Assembly: GCA_026387775.1 (NCBI GenBank)
Contig: JAPLLC010000290.1
Coordinates: 1 to 38,393, forward strand
Length of the DNA stretch: 38,393 nucleotides
Reading direction: 5' to 3'
Source: Candidatus Methylomirabilota bacterium
GTDB taxonomy: Bacteria; Methylomirabilota; Methylomirabilia; Methylomirabilales; 2-02-FULL-66-22
The translations under genes were made by a program, and so were the position numbers. The stretch's first letter is position 1. Each line of letters begins with the position of its first letter. The notes under the pieces are model-generated. The model was given only the letters and a program-made list of their open reading frames with translations, had not been told where the DNA came from and did no database searches. This document shows, one piece after another, positions 7,851-18,387 of this stretch.

Positions 7851-8827
7851 GTCGCCCCCCGCGCACCCTGGTGACCGGCGGCGCCGGCTTTCTCGGCTCG
7901 CACCTCTGCGACCGGCTGCTCCGGGAAGGCCACGAGGTGATCTGCGCCGACAACCTGATCACCGGAAGCCTGAAGAACATCGCCCACCTCTTCGGCCAGG
8001 AGGGATTTCGCTTCCTCAAGCAGGACGTGACCGAATACCTCTACATCGAGGGGCCGGTAGAGTACATCCTGCACTTCGCCTCGCCCGCCAGCCCGGTGGA
8101 TTACCTGCGCCTTCCGATCCAGACCCTGAAGGTCGGCTCGCTGGGCACGCACAAGGCGCTGGGGTTGGCCAAGGCAAAGAGGGCGCGGCTGCTGCTGGCT
8201 TCCACCTCGGAAGTGTACGGCGATCCGCAAGTCCACCCACAGCCGGAGAGCTACTGGGGCCACGTGAATCCGGTGGGGCCCCGCGGGGTGTATGACGAGG
8301 CGAAGCGATTCGCCGAGGCGATGACCATGGCCTACCACCGCTATCACGGGGTGGAGACCCGGATCGCCCGGATCTTCAACACGTTCGGGCCGCGCATGCG
8401 TCCCAACGACGGCCGGGTGGTATCGAATTTCCTGATCCAGGCCCTGGAGGGGAATCCCCTCACGGTGTACGGGGACGGGCGGCAGACCCGGAGCTTCTGC
8501 TACGTCTCGGACCTGGTGGACGGGCTGTTCCGCCTGCTCATGTCCGCCGAGGGTGAGCCGGTGAATCTCGGGAATCCCGCCGAGCGGACCATCCGCGATC
8601 TGGTGGCCGCCATCGAAAAGATCCTCGGGCGTTCCTTGCCGGTCACGTACAACCCGCTGCCCCAGGACGATCCCCGGGTGCGGCAGCCGGACATCACCCG
8701 GGCCCGGACGCTGCTTGGCTGGGAACCCAAGGTGGAGCTGGAGATCGGCCTGCGCGAGACGATCGACTACTTCCGGGGACAGCCAGACATCGGAGGGGAA
8801 GGCCGCGTTGCCGCCCCGCCGGCCTGA
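7847..8827 (+). CDS. UDP-glucuronate decarboxylase (UDP-xylose synthase-like), NAD-dependent SDR
   Basis: This 326-residue extended short-chain dehydrogenase starts [19 protein letters not shown] (NAD loop). It has the UXS-like stretch [25 protein letters not shown], the serine motif [19 protein letters not shown], the catalytic pair Tyr149/Lys153 in [11 protein letters not shown], and [21 protein letters not shown] and [25 protein letters not shown] and [14 protein letters not shown] strongly favour UDP-xylose synthase over UDP-glucose or UDP-galacturonate epimerases. Immediate coupling to ugd (ATGA overlap) fits a pathway from UDP-glucose to UDP-xylose. It is the last gene of this run and is followed by a strong hairpin. 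Confidence 0.9.
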   Translation: MSRPPRTLVTGGAGFLGSHLCDRLLREGHEVICADNLITGSLKNIAHLFGQEGFRFLKQDVTEYLYIEGPVEYILHFASPASPVDYLRLPIQTLKVGSLGTHKALGLAKAKRARLLLASTSEVYGDPQVHPQPESYWGHVNPVGPRGVYDEAKRFAEAMTMAYHRYHGVETRIARIFNTFGPRMRPNDGRVVSNFLIQALEGNPLTVYGDGRQTRSFCYVSDLVDGLFRLLMSAEGEPVNLGNPAERTIRDLVAAIEKILGRSLPVTYNPLPQDDPRVRQPDITRARTLLGWEPKVELEIGLRETIDYFRGQPDIGGEGRVAAPPA

Positions 8828-8852
8828 CGTTCGCGTCATTCGAGAGAGATTT

Positions 8853-8890
8853 GCGACGGCGGCGAGGGTCGTGGCCCTTGCCGCCGTCGC
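8853..8890 (+). terminator. Long GC hairpin after the nucleotide-sugar operon (possible terminator)
   Basis: GCGACGGCGGC (8853-8863) pairs perfectly with GCCGCCGTCGC (8880-8890). The stem continues inward through a G-U pair, A-T and three G-C pairs to a 6-nt loop (8869-8874), giving about 16 pairs. Only a weak pyrimidine tail (CTCCTTTCG) follows some ten bases later, so Rho-independent termination is possible but not clear. Confidence 0.6.
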
Positions 8891-8936
8891 CGTTGATCCG
8901 CTCCTTTCGCCCTGCGCCGGATCGGGGAGTTGCCGG

Positions 8937-8965
8937 TTGAATTTTGCACGGAAGTGCGATACCGT
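8937..8965 (+). promoter_or_regulatory. Possible weak sigma70-type promoter before rfaE1
   Basis: TTGAAT at 8937-8942 and TACCGT at 8960-8965 are 17 bases apart, about 30 bases before the rfaE1 start. Four of six (-35) and three of six (-10) positions fit. This is a weak match in otherwise featureless DNA between the hairpin and the gene. Confidence 0.25.
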
Positions 8966-8993
8966 GGCCGATGATCTTATGAGGATTTAGCGC

Positions 8994-9989
8994 GTGAAAA
9001 CTCCCCGAAGACTGTTCCGGTATCTGGAGCGATTCCCCACGAGCCGCGTCCTCGTCCTCGGCGATGTGATGGTGGATGAGTACGTGTGGGGGACGGTTTC
9101 GCGAATCTCGCCCGAGGCCCCGGTTCCGGTCGTTGCCGTCCGCTCGGAGAGCCTGAAGATCGGCGGGGCCGGGAACGTCGCGGTGAACATCGCCACGCTG
9201 GGGGGTCGGGTCGAGGTCGTGGGGGTGGTCGGGGACGATGCCGCCGCCCTGCGCCTGACGCATGAGCTGGAACGGATAGGGGTCAAGGCGGACGGCCTCG
9301 TCGTGGATGACACGCGGCCGACGACGGTCAAGAGCCGGGTCGTGGCCGGCAGCCAGCACGTGGTCCGGTTCGACCGGGAGAGCGACGCTCCCATCGGCCC
9401 GGCGGTCCGGACCCGCGTGATACAGGAGGTGCGGGAACGCCTGCCCAAGGCGGACGTCCTCCTCATCTCGGACTACGCCAAGGGAATGATCGGGCCGCAT
9501 CTGACGCGCGAGGTGCTCCGGCTGGCGTCGCGCCTCAAGAAGTTCGTGGCGGTGGACCCCAAGGTCCAGCACGTCCCGCTGTTTCGGGGTGTCACGGTGA
9601 TCGCCCCCAATCATCACGAGGCGGCCGCGTCCGCCCGGATCCTGATCCGGGAGGAGGCGGACCTCCTGCGCGTGGGGGAGCGGCTGCTCAGGCGCCTCAA
9701 GGCGCGGGCGGTCCTGATCACGCGGGGTGAGCAGGGGATGTCGCTCTTTGAGGCGGGCCGTCCGGTGACCCACATCCCCACCTTCGCGCGCGAGGTGTAC
9801 GACGTGACGGGGGCGGGGGACACCGTGATGGCCGCCCTGGCTCTGGCCCTGGCGTCGGGCGCTTCGATGCGCGACGCGGCGGTGCTTGCGAACTACGCGG
9901 CCGGGGTGGTGGTCGGGAAGCGGGGCACGGCCACGGTGAGCCGCGCCGAGCTTTCCCGGGCGCTCGAGGACGGACAGTCGTCCCAATGA
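8994..9989 (+). CDS. rfaE1: D-glycero-beta-D-manno-heptose-7-phosphate kinase (RfaE domain I)
   Basis: This 331-residue PfkB/ribokinase-family kinase phosphorylates D-glycero-D-manno-heptose 7-phosphate at C1 for LPS core heptose. It shows VLVLGDVMVDEYVWGTVSRI, SPEAPVPVV, the IGGAGNVAVNIATLGG loop, SDYAKGMI, VDPKVQH, APNHHEA and the anion-hole/catalytic base motif DVTGAGDTVMAALALA. The GTG start at 8994 follows GAGGA (8981-8985) at proper spacing. The nucleotidyltransferase half found in bifunctional HldE is absent, so adenylylation must be done by a separate protein outside the window. The protein ends in Gln followed by TGA inside CCCAATGAAAC, the edge of the next repeat element, so its last codons may be repeat-derived. 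Confidence 0.92.
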   Translation: MKTPRRLFRYLERFPTSRVLVLGDVMVDEYVWGTVSRISPEAPVPVVAVRSESLKIGGAGNVAVNIATLGGRVEVVGVVGDDAAALRLTHELERIGVKADGLVVDDTRPTTVKSRVVAGSQHVVRFDRESDAPIGPAVRTRVIQEVRERLPKADVLLISDYAKGMIGPHLTREVLRLASRLKKFVAVDPKVQHVPLFRGVTVIAPNHHEAAASARILIREEADLLRVGERLLRRLKARAVLITRGEQGMSLFEAGRPVTHIPTFAREVYDVTGAGDTVMAALALALASGASMRDAAVLANYAAGVVVGKRGTATVSRAELSRALEDGQSSQ

Positions 9990-10086
9990 AACATCGGATG
10001 AAACACCGACAACCGACAACCGACAACCGGCCGCTGATGTCTCCCATTGTCCGGTTTCCCATTGTCGGTTGTCCGTTTTGCATTGG
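9982..10086 (+). repeat. Heptad inverted-repeat element (copy C) after rfaE1
   Basis: The left part holds CCCAATGAAAC and three to four CGACAAC/ACCGACA heptads. The right part is a run of heptads of the form CCATTGT, CGGTTTC, CCATTGT, CGGTTGT, CCGTTTT, GCATTGG. Left CGACAAC units pair with right GTTGTCG-like units, and the outer CCAATG pairs with CATTGG. The right arm (10044-10084) matches that of the copy after pyrG at 38 of 41 positions. Confidence 0.9.
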
Positions 10087-10137
10087 AACCGTTGGCTTAC
10101 CGAAGACGGTTCAGCACGCGCCGGATCAGGGGGTAAT

Positions 10138-10881
10138 GTGAGCGTACGGATTATCGGGATCATCCCGGCCCGCTACGAGTCCAGCCGCTTTCCCGGCAAG
10201 CCGCTGGCCGACCTGGGCGGCAAGCCCATGATCCAGCACGTGGTGGAGCGCGCCTCGCGCGCCGCGCTGCTCGACGAGGTCCTGGTTGCCACCGACGACC
10301 GCCGGATCCTGGAGGCGGTGCAGGCGTTCGGCGGCAGGGCGAGGCTGACGTCGCCGGCCCACCCGTCGGGGACGGACCGGATCGCCGAGGTCGTGCGGGA
10401 CCTTCCCTGCGACCTGGTGGTGAACATCCAGGGGGACGAGCCGCTCCTGGATGCGACGGTGATCGATCAGACCGTGGAGCCGCTCACCCGGGACGCCTCC
10501 ATCGCCATGGGAACCGTGGCGCGCCCGATGGGAGCGGACGAGGCGGCGGACCCCAGCAAGGTGAAGGTCGTACTGGACCGCCAGGGGTTCGCGCTCTATT
10601 TCTCCCGTGCGCGCATCCCCTACATCCGGGACCGCGTCCCGGCCGGGATAGAGCGGCCCTATCTGCTCCATATGGGGCTGTATGTCTACCGGCGGGAGAC
10701 GTTGCTCCATCTGGCGTCGCTTCCGCCGACCCCGGTGGAGCAGAGCGAGCGTCTGGAGCAGCTCCGGGCCCTGGAGCACGGGATCCGGATTCGCGTGGTG
10801 ATCACAGAGCACGACAGCTTCGGCGTGGACACGCCGGCCGACCTGGAGCGGGTGCGGCGCCTGATGGCGAATGCCCAATGA
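10138..10881 (+). CDS. kdsB: 3-deoxy-manno-octulosonate cytidylyltransferase (CMP-Kdo synthetase)
   Basis: This 247-residue cytoplasmic enzyme activates Kdo as CMP-Kdo for lipid A-core assembly. It has the family signature IIPARYESSRFPGKPLADL at the N-terminus, then DEVLVATDDRRI, TSPAHPSGTDRIAEVV, VVNIQGDEPLL, YFSRARIPY, HMGLYVYRRETL, SERLEQLRALEHG and the C-terminal DSFGVDTPADLERV. The GTG start at 10138 lies just after AGGGGG and places the PARY motif at the usual position; the in-frame extension upstream runs into repeat DNA. Length is normal. The last codons GCC CAA TGA lie at the border of a heptad repeat, which supplies the stop. Confidence 0.95.
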   Translation: MSVRIIGIIPARYESSRFPGKPLADLGGKPMIQHVVERASRAALLDEVLVATDDRRILEAVQAFGGRARLTSPAHPSGTDRIAEVVRDLPCDLVVNIQGDEPLLDATVIDQTVEPLTRDASIAMGTVARPMGADEAADPSKVKVVLDRQGFALYFSRARIPYIRDRVPAGIERPYLLHMGLYVYRRETLLHLASLPPTPVEQSERLEQLRALEHGIRIRVVITEHDSFGVDTPADLERVRRLMANAQ

Positions 10882-10957
10882 GATGGCGAATGGCCAATGA
10901 CCAATGACCATTGCAGAAATCGCCGTTGGTCATTGGGATTTGGTTATTGGTCATTGT
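10875..10957 (+). repeat. AATGACC heptad inverted-repeat element (copy D) after kdsB
   Basis: The left arm runs CCAATGAGATGGCGAATGG then AATGACC-type units to 10912. The right arm (10928-10957) is GGTCATT, GGGATTT, GGTTATT, GGTCATT plus GT. The arms are complementary over most of their length around a short loop. The kdsB TGA is in the first unit. The right arm is nearly identical to that of copy B, 5.6 kb upstream. Confidence 0.92.
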
Positions 10958-10978
10958 TGAGAGATCACTGACCTATAG

Positions 10979-12704
<1,726 letters not shown>

Positions 12705-12805
12705 CTCCCTCCGGTCTCCTTCGACGCGGCGAGCCGGATCTTCCGCGGGCGGCGCGCGGCCGCGCGCCGGGCGGAGGCGCGCGCGGAATCTCCCGGGAGC
12801 ATGCG

Positions 12806-14623
12806 GTGAAGGAGTACCTCCGGCTGATGCGGTACGTCGTGCCGTACCGGGGGCGGATCACCGTCTCGGTCGGCTGTCTCCTGATCGCCTCGCTCCTGAA
12901 TGCGGTCTCCGTCGCCTCGCTCCAGCCGGCCTTCGACGGCCTGCTGGGGACCGAGGGTAATCGGCAGATGCTGAGCGTCCCGTCGGCGCTCCAGCCCTGG
13001 ATCGGCGACTGGGTGCGCTCGGCCCAGGCGTTCATCCGGGCTCACCAGATGAGCGTGCTCACCTTCCTGGCGTGGTTCCTCCTCGCGGTGCTCGTCCTCA
13101 AGGCGGTGATCAACTACTTCAGCGTCATCCTGATGCGGGACGTGACCGAGCGGGTGATGACGGACATCCGGGACAAGGTGTACGACCACCTCCACACCCT
13201 CTCGCTGGGATTCTTCATGCGGCACAACACGGGAGAGATCGTCTCCCGCGTCACGAACGACGTGGATGCGGTGGGCGGCGCCGTGACCGACATCTTCCGC
13301 AACGCGCTGCGGGAGCCGTTCACCATCGTGGGGCTGGTGGGGCTGCTCTTCGGCCTCCACTGGAAGCTGGCCCTGGTGTCCCTGGTGATCTTTCCCATGA
13401 CGGTGGTCCCGATCGTCAAGTTCGGGAAGAAGATCCGCCGCCGGAGCACCCGGGTGCTGGAGCGGCGGGCGGAGCTGGCCACCCTCCTGCAAGAGGGGAT
13501 CACCGGGGTACGGATCGTGCAGGCCTTCGGGATGGAGGCGTACGAGCAGAAGCGATTTCAGGCCAAGAACCTAGAGCTGTACCAGGCGGTCATGCGGATC
13601 GCCCGCGTGGACTCGCTCTCGATCCCGGTCATGGAGATCCTGGAGGCGGTGGGGATCGTGGTGGCGGTCTGGCTGGGGGGCTACTTCGTCGTCCACGGAG
13701 ACCTCACCCCCGGGGCCTTCATGGGCTTTCTGGGGGCGCTGGCCTCAATGTATGTCCCCATCAAGCGGCTCAGCGCGGTGAACAACAACATCCAGCGCGG
13801 CATGGGGGGGGCGCGGCGGGTCTTCGAGATCCTCGACCAGCAGCCCGAAGTGGCCGAGCGAGCGGGAGCCCGCGTCCTGCCGCCGGTCCGAGAGCGGGTG
13901 CGCTTCGAGCACGTCGGCTTCGGCTACGAGCCGAGCCGACACATCCTGCGCGACGTCAACTTCGAGGCCAAGATAGGGGAGGTTGTGGCCATCGTGGGGG
14001 CGAGCGGGGCGGGCAAGAGCACGCTGGTGAACCTGCTGCCGCGCTTCTTCGACGTCACGGAGGGCCGCATCCTCTTTGACGGGGTGGATCTCCGGGAGGT
14101 GACCCTGCACTCGCTGCGCGCTCAGATCGGGATGGTGACGCAGGAGACCATTCTCTTCGACGACACGTTCGCCAACAACATCGCCTATGGCCAGCCCAGG
14201 GGCCAGGGCGATGCGGAGATCCGCGAGGCGGCGCGGCTCGCCAACGCCGACGAATTCATCCTCGCCCTCCCCGACGGATACGCCACGCGGATCGGGGAGA
14301 AGGGAGTGCGGCTCTCGGGCGGGCAGCGGCAGCGGATCGCGATCGCCAGGGCGATCCTGAAGAATCCGCCCATCCTGATCCTGGACGAGGCCACCTCGGC
14401 CCTGGACGCCGAATCGGAGGCGCTGGTCCAGGAGGCCCTGGAGCGCCTGATGCGGAACCGGACCACCTTCGTGATCGCCCACCGGCTATCCACCGTGATC
14501 CAGGCGGACCGGATCGTGGTGCTGGAGGGCGGACACCTGGCGGAGGCGGGAACCCATCCCGAGCTGATGGCCGCGCGCGGGACCTACTTCCGGCTCTACC
14601 AGAATCAGTTCGAGGGGACGTGA
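12806..14623 (+). CDS. msbA: MsbA-type lipid A/lipid-linked glycan ABC exporter
   Basis: This 605-residue half-transporter joins a six-helix membrane domain (first about 320 residues, beginning MKEYLRLMRYVVPYRGRITV) to an ATPase domain with Walker A GASGAGKST (about 398-406), the Q-loop MVTQET, signature LSGGQRQRIAIARAI, Walker B ILILDEATSALD and switch His in FVIAHRLSTV. It probably flips lipid A-core across the inner membrane as a homodimer. The GTG start at 12806 has CGGGAG six bases upstream and begins at the usual residue. The 177 bases before it hold a repeat element and GC-rich filler. It is followed after four bases by a heptosyltransferase, consistent with an LPS role; other type I exporters of this family cannot be excluded. 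Confidence 0.88.
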   Translation: MKEYLRLMRYVVPYRGRITVSVGCLLIASLLNAVSVASLQPAFDGLLGTEGNRQMLSVPSALQPWIGDWVRSAQAFIRAHQMSVLTFLAWFLLAVLVLKAVINYFSVILMRDVTERVMTDIRDKVYDHLHTLSLGFFMRHNTGEIVSRVTNDVDAVGGAVTDIFRNALREPFTIVGLVGLLFGLHWKLALVSLVIFPMTVVPIVKFGKKIRRRSTRVLERRAELATLLQEGITGVRIVQAFGMEAYEQKRFQAKNLELYQAVMRIARVDSLSIPVMEILEAVGIVVAVWLGGYFVVHGDLTPGAFMGFLGALASMYVPIKRLSAVNNNIQRGMGGARRVFEILDQQPEVAERAGARVLPPVRERVRFEHVGFGYEPSRHILRDVNFEAKIGEVVAIVGASGAGKSTLVNLLPRFFDVTEGRILFDGVDLREVTLHSLRAQIGMVTQETILFDDTFANNIAYGQPRGQGDAEIREAARLANADEFILALPDGYATRIGEKGVRLSGGQRQRIAIARAILKNPPILILDEATSALDAESEALVQEALERLMRNRTTFVIAHRLSTVIQADRIVVLEGGHLAEAGTHPELMAARGTYFRLYQNQFEGT

Positions 14624-14627
14624 GGTC

Positions 14628-15689
14628 ATGGCGCGAGGCTCTTCGCCGGAGCGCGTCCTCTGCATCAAGCTGAAGCACATCGGGGATGTGCTGCTGATGA
14701 CCCCGACCATCCGCGCGATCCGCCTGGCGTGGCCTGCTTGCGGGATCGCGGCCCTCGTGCCCCGCGGGATCGAGGGAGTGCTACAGGGAAACCCCGACCT
14801 CGAGGCGATTCTCACCCTCGACCGGAGGGCGGGCCTGGCGGGCGCCAGGCGGACCATCCGTGCCGTGCGCGGGTATGGACCCGATCTGGTCCTGGAGATG
14901 GGAGGAGGGGACCGCGAGGCGCTGCTGGGCTGGCTGTCCGGTGCCCGGATGCGTGTGGGCTATACGCCGAGCGGCTCCGGAGGCTGGCGGCGGGCGCTGC
15001 TCAGCCGGACCATCCCCTGGAACGGCAACCAGCACATGGTGGAGACGAACCTGGACCTGGTCCGGGCCTGCGGGATCGCCGCCGCCGGCTGCCGGCCGGT
15101 GCTGGCGGTCCAGCCGGAGGCGCGGGCGCGGATGGCGGGGCGGCTCGCGGCGGCCGGCCTCGCGCCGGGACAGCCCCTGGTCGTCCTCCACGCGGTTTCG
15201 CGCTGGCTCTTCAAGGCGTGGCCGGAGGCGGGGTGTGCGACCGTGCTCGCCCACCTGACGCGACGCGGGATCGCGGTGGCGGTCACCAGCGGCCCCGAGG
15301 CGCGCGAGGCGGAAGCGGCCAAGCGTGTGCTGTCCCGCGCGGCCGCACCGGCGATCGACCTGGTCGGCCAGACCTCCCTCGCCGAGCTGGCGGCCGTCTT
15401 GGAGCGGGCGACGCTCTTCCTGGGGGTGGACTCGGCGCCGATGCACATGGCCGCCGCCCTGGGGGTGCCCGTGGTGGCCCTCTTCGGCCCCTCCGGCGAG
15501 AAGAGCTGGGGACCGTGGGGGGAAGGGCACGTGGTCTTGACCAGCCCCTATCTCTGTCGCCCCTGCGGCAAGGACGGCTGTCTGAGCAGCAAGAAGAGCG
15601 ACTGTCTGGAAGCCATCTCGCCCCAGGCGGTGCTCGCGGCGGTGGAGCCGCTGCTCTTGCGCGGCGCGGCCGCGGGCGGGAAGGGGTAA
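14628..15689 (+). CDS. Glycosyltransferase family 9, RfaQ/heptosyltransferase III-like
   Basis: This 353-residue enzyme has the GT9 layout. The N-terminal domain opens VLCIKLKHIGDVLLMTPTIRAI, then GVLQGNPDLEAILTLDR. The C-terminal ADP-heptose domain has VLHAVSRWLFKAWPEAG, LVGQTSLAELAAVLE, FLGVDSAPMHMAAALGVPVV and ALFGPSGEKSWGPW. The tail CRPCGKDGCLSSKKSDCLEAI is a Cys-rich motif typical of RfaQ-type enzymes. It most likely adds a heptose to the LPS core. ATG 14628 comes four bases after msbA with TGAGG upstream. The stop TAA directly abuts the next ATG, so the genes are tightly linked. Confidence 0.9.
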   Translation: MARGSSPERVLCIKLKHIGDVLLMTPTIRAIRLAWPACGIAALVPRGIEGVLQGNPDLEAILTLDRRAGLAGARRTIRAVRGYGPDLVLEMGGGDREALLGWLSGARMRVGYTPSGSGGWRRALLSRTIPWNGNQHMVETNLDLVRACGIAAAGCRPVLAVQPEARARMAGRLAAAGLAPGQPLVVLHAVSRWLFKAWPEAGCATVLAHLTRRGIAVAVTSGPEAREAEAAKRVLSRAAAPAIDLVGQTSLAELAAVLERATLFLGVDSAPMHMAAALGVPVVALFGPSGEKSWGPWGEGHVVLTSPYLCRPCGKDGCLSSKKSDCLEAISPQAVLAAVEPLLLRGAAAGGKG

Positions 15690-16562
15690 ATGCGATCGTC
15701 CGTGTCGGTTGCGATCATCGCCCTGAATGAAGAGAAGAAGATCCGCGCCTGTCTGGAGAGCGTGCGCTGGGCGAATGAGATCGTCCTCTGCGACTCCGGG
15801 AGCGAGGACCGCACGCTGGAGAGCGCGCGGGAACAGGGTGCCCGGATCTACCAGGACGCCTGGCGCGGCTTCTCCGGCCACAAGAACCTGGCGCTCACGC
15901 GGTGCACGCATCCCTGGGCCTTGGTCCTCGACGCGGACGAGCGGGTGACGCCCGCCCTCCAAGAGGAGATCGAGCGGATCTTGGGCGACCCCGAGGCGCT
16001 GGACGGGTATCTGATTCCCCGGCGGAACTACTTCCTGGGGCAGTGGGTCAGCCGCTGCGGATGGTATCCCGACGAGTCGATCCGCCTGTTCCGGCGCGAC
16101 CGCGGCCGCTTCGCGGAGCGGGCGGTTCACGAGGCGGTCGTGGTGGATGGGCGCGTGGGGCGTCTCACGGCCCCCCTGGATCATTTCACGTATGATTCGA
16201 TCGGCGACTATCTCCGGCGCATGGATCGGTACTCGACCCTGGCCGCGGAGGAGCTGCGGCGCGGCGGACGATCCGTCTGTCTGTTCGACCTGATCGGCCG
16301 CCCCGCCTGGACCTTCGTCCGTATGCTCCTGGTGCAGCGCGGCTGGCGGGAGGGGTGGCGCGGGGTGATCCTCTCCGGCCTCTACGCCTGCTACGTTTTC
16401 AGCAAGTACGCGAAGCTCTGGGAGTTGCGGGACGCGGGGCGCGGGCCGCGAGGGGCGAGCCACGAGCCGAGAGCCGAGAGCGGAGAGCCGAAGGGGAAGA
16501 GCCGAGAACCGGGAGCCACGAGCCGCGAGACGCGAGACGAGAGGCGTGGGGTGGGCGCTTGA
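15690..16562 (+). CDS. Glycosyltransferase family 2 (WaaE/KdtX-like) with repeat-encoded C-terminal tail
   Basis: This 290-residue GT-A enzyme starts SVSVAIIALNEEKKIRACL, has IVLCDSGSEDRTLE, the metal-binding DADERVTP (DXD-type) and the family block YLIPRRNYFLGQWVSRCGWYPDESIRLFRR. ERAVHEAVVV and DHFTYDSIGDYLRRMDRYSTLAA follow. This is the WaaE/KdtX-like subgroup acting on LPS core. Family sequence ends near LYACYVFSKYAKLWEL; residues from about 251 (HEPRAESGEPKGKSREPGA and on) are the translation of 7-bp GAGCCGA repeats. The start abuts the previous stop exactly and the TGA overlaps the next ATG by one base. Confidence 0.9.
   Translation: MRSSVSVAIIALNEEKKIRACLESVRWANEIVLCDSGSEDRTLESAREQGARIYQDAWRGFSGHKNLALTRCTHPWALVLDADERVTPALQEEIERILGDPEALDGYLIPRRNYFLGQWVSRCGWYPDESIRLFRRDRGRFAERAVHEAVVVDGRVGRLTAPLDHFTYDSIGDYLRRMDRYSTLAAEELRRGGRSVCLFDLIGRPAWTFVRMLLVQRGWREGWRGVILSGLYACYVFSKYAKLWELRDAGRGPRGASHEPRAESGEPKGKSREPGATSRETRDERRGVGA
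16443..16547 (+). repeat. GAGCCGA heptad tract (15 units) in the 3' end of the GT2 gene
   Basis: From 16443 the sequence divides cleanly into 15 successive 7-mers, for example GAGCCAC (16457), GAGCCGA (16464, 16471, 16485, 16499), GAGCGGA (16478), GAGCCGC (16520), GAGACGC and GAGACGA. There is no length slippage across the tract. It is read through in frame as the charged tail of the GT2 protein. Confidence 0.92.
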
Positions 16563-17740
16563 TGGGCGGGGAGGGCGGGACGATCTTTCACGCGGAGGCC
16601 TCCTCCGGGTGGGGGGGGCAGGAGCGTCGGATCCTGGCGGAGCTCGACGGCCTGGCCGGGCGGGGCTACCGGACCGGCCTCATCTGCGAGCCGGGCGCGC
16701 CGATCGGGGATCGGGCCCGCGCGCTGGGGCGGCCGGTGCACACTGTCCGGTTTCGATGGAGCGCGGACCCGGCCGCCATTCGTCGAGTGGCCGGGATTCT
16801 CCGCCGCCAGCGGGTCGATGTCCTGGGGACCCACAGCTCTCTGGACGCCTGGGTGGGGGGGATCGCGGCCCGCCTGTGCGGCGTGCCGGTGGTTCGCACC
16901 CGACACCTGGACCTTCCGCTCCAGCGGAACCCCGTCTCGCGGGCGGTCTATCGGCTGCTGGCGGATGTCATCGTGGTGACGGGGGCCTCCGGCGCCGCCC
17001 GGCTGGTGGCCGAGTCGGGGGTGTCGCCAACGCGAGTGCAGGTGGTGCCTACCGGGGTCGATCTCACCCGCTTCGACCCGGGCAGCGCGGACGGGCGCCG
17101 CATCCGGGGCGAGCTCGGGATTCCCTCAGGGGCTCCCGTGGTGGGGACGATCGGCGTCCTGCGAGCCCTGAAGGGTCCCGAGGTCTTTCTGCGCGGCTGC
17201 CGGGTCATCCTGGACCGGATTCCGGCGGTGCGGTTCCTGATGGCGGGGGATGGCCCCCTGCGGCGCGAAGTCCGCGACCTGCAAGAGAAGCTGGGGCTTG
17301 CCGAGGCGATGCACCTGCTCGGCCATCGGGAGGATGTTCCCGACGTGATGGCCGCCCTTGACGTCTTCGTGTCGTCGTCCTTGGGGGGCGAGATCAATCC
17401 CCAGGCGATCTCGCAGGCGATGGCGATGGGGATCCCCGTCGTGGCCAGCGCCCTTCCCGGGATGCGGGAGCAGGCCCGCGAAGGCGAGACCGCCCTGCTC
17501 TTCCCGCCCGGAAATGCGGGGGCCATGGCGGAGGCCGTCTGCCGGCTGCTGGCGGATGAGGCGGCGCGTCGCAGACTGGCGGAACGCGCCCGGGCGGAAG
17601 TATGCGAGGCCTACACGCTGGAGAGAATGCTGGATCGGATGGAGCGCATCTATCTGGACGAGATGGCGCGATACCGTGGAGGGTCCGCGGGGCGGACCGC
17701 CCCCCGGGCCGCCGATCCCGGGGAGGCCGTTCGCCGATGA
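16562..17740 (+). CDS. Glycosyltransferase family 4
   Basis: This 392-residue GT-B enzyme has an N-terminal acceptor domain starting TIFHAEASSGWGGQERRILAE (GG-x-ER loop) and LGTHSSLDAWVGGIAARLCG. The C-terminal donor domain has VVPTGVDLTRFDPG, VGTIGVLRALKGPEVFLRG, FLMAGDGPLRREVRDL, LLGHREDVPDVMAALDVFVSSSL and the catalytic E-x7-E region GGEINPQAISQAMAMGIPVVAS. GT4 enzymes use nucleotide sugars; the actual sugar is unknown, with GDP-mannose and UDP-sugars made nearby. ATG 16562 overlaps the previous stop by one base. The stop overlaps the next ATG (ATGA at 17737), indicating one operon. Confidence 0.9.
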   Translation: MGGEGGTIFHAEASSGWGGQERRILAELDGLAGRGYRTGLICEPGAPIGDRARALGRPVHTVRFRWSADPAAIRRVAGILRRQRVDVLGTHSSLDAWVGGIAARLCGVPVVRTRHLDLPLQRNPVSRAVYRLLADVIVVTGASGAARLVAESGVSPTRVQVVPTGVDLTRFDPGSADGRRIRGELGIPSGAPVVGTIGVLRALKGPEVFLRGCRVILDRIPAVRFLMAGDGPLRREVRDLQEKLGLAEAMHLLGHREDVPDVMAALDVFVSSSLGGEINPQAISQAMAMGIPVVASALPGMREQAREGETALLFPPGNAGAMAEAVCRLLADEAARRRLAERARAEVCEAYTLERMLDRMERIYLDEMARYRGGSAGRTAPRAADPGEAVRR

Positions 17741-18387
17741 CGCATCCCGCGGCAACGCCCGGAGCCGGAGGCGAAAGCAATGCGGGCCGGCGCGTCCTCG
17801 ACCTCGGCTGCGGCGCGCACAAGCAGCCGGGGGCGATCGGGGCGGACCGCAACCCGGCCAGCCAGGCCGATCTGTTGTGCGACCTCGACCGCTTGCCGTA
17901 CCCATTCCGGGACGACCGCTTCGACGAGGTCCATCTGCACCACGTGATCGAGCATCTCGCGGATGTGGTGGCGGTGACGGCCGAGGTCTGGCGGATCGCC
18001 CGCCACGGGGCCTCCGTCTTCGTCCACACGCCGCACTTCTCGTCGATCCACTCCTACACCGATCCCGGCCACCGACAGCGGCTGGCCCGCGGCTCCTTCG
18101 ATCAGGTGCGCAAAGACCTGCCGCCCGGTCGGCGCATCGAGGTGGTCCGAAAGGAGATCCGTTTTCACCCGGGCTATTTCTGGTCGTGGCCGGCGCGCCT
18201 GATCTACAAGATCACGCCGAACAAGTACGAGAAATTCTTCGCCTTCCTTTTCCCGGCGCGGGAGCTGTTCTACGAGCTGCGCATCGTGAAAGAGGGGAGC
18301 CGAGAGCGGAGAGCCGAGAGCGGAGAGCCGAGAGCGGAGAGCCGAGAGCGGAGAGCCGAGAGCGGAGAGCTGAGAGCGGAGAGCTGA
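17737..18387 (+). CDS. Class I SAM-dependent methyltransferase with repeat-encoded C-terminal tail
   Basis: This 216-residue protein has the SAM-binding motif RRVLDLGCGAHKQPGAIGAD, then ADLLCDLDRLPYPFRDDRFDEVHLHHVIEHL, a methyltransferase type 11 pattern. HTPHFSSIHSYTDPGHRQRL and the block PARLIYKITPNKYEKFFAFLFPARELFYELRIVKEG follow. Such proteins are common in polysaccharide clusters, where they probably methylate sugars or cap chains; the substrate is unknown. Residues about 187-216 (GSRERRAESGEPRAESRERR and on) are pure translation of GAGCCGA/GAGCGGA heptads, and the stop TGA is inside a GAGCTGA unit. The natural C-terminus would be near VKEG. The start overlaps the upstream GT4 stop. Confidence 0.85.
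   Translation: MTHPAATPGAGGESNAGRRVLDLGCGAHKQPGAIGADRNPASQADLLCDLDRLPYPFRDDRFDEVHLHHVIEHLADVVAVTAEVWRIARHGASVFVHTPHFSSIHSYTDPGHRQRLARGSFDQVRKDLPPGRRIEVVRKEIRFHPGYFWSWPARLIYKITPNKYEKFFAFLFPARELFYELRIVKEGSRERRAESGEPRAESRERRAESGELRAES

Noticed and set aside
8828-8993. Small gene between the UDP-xylose synthase and rfaE1
   Set aside because: The open frames here cross a strong hairpin, have no ribosome site and no family resemblance.
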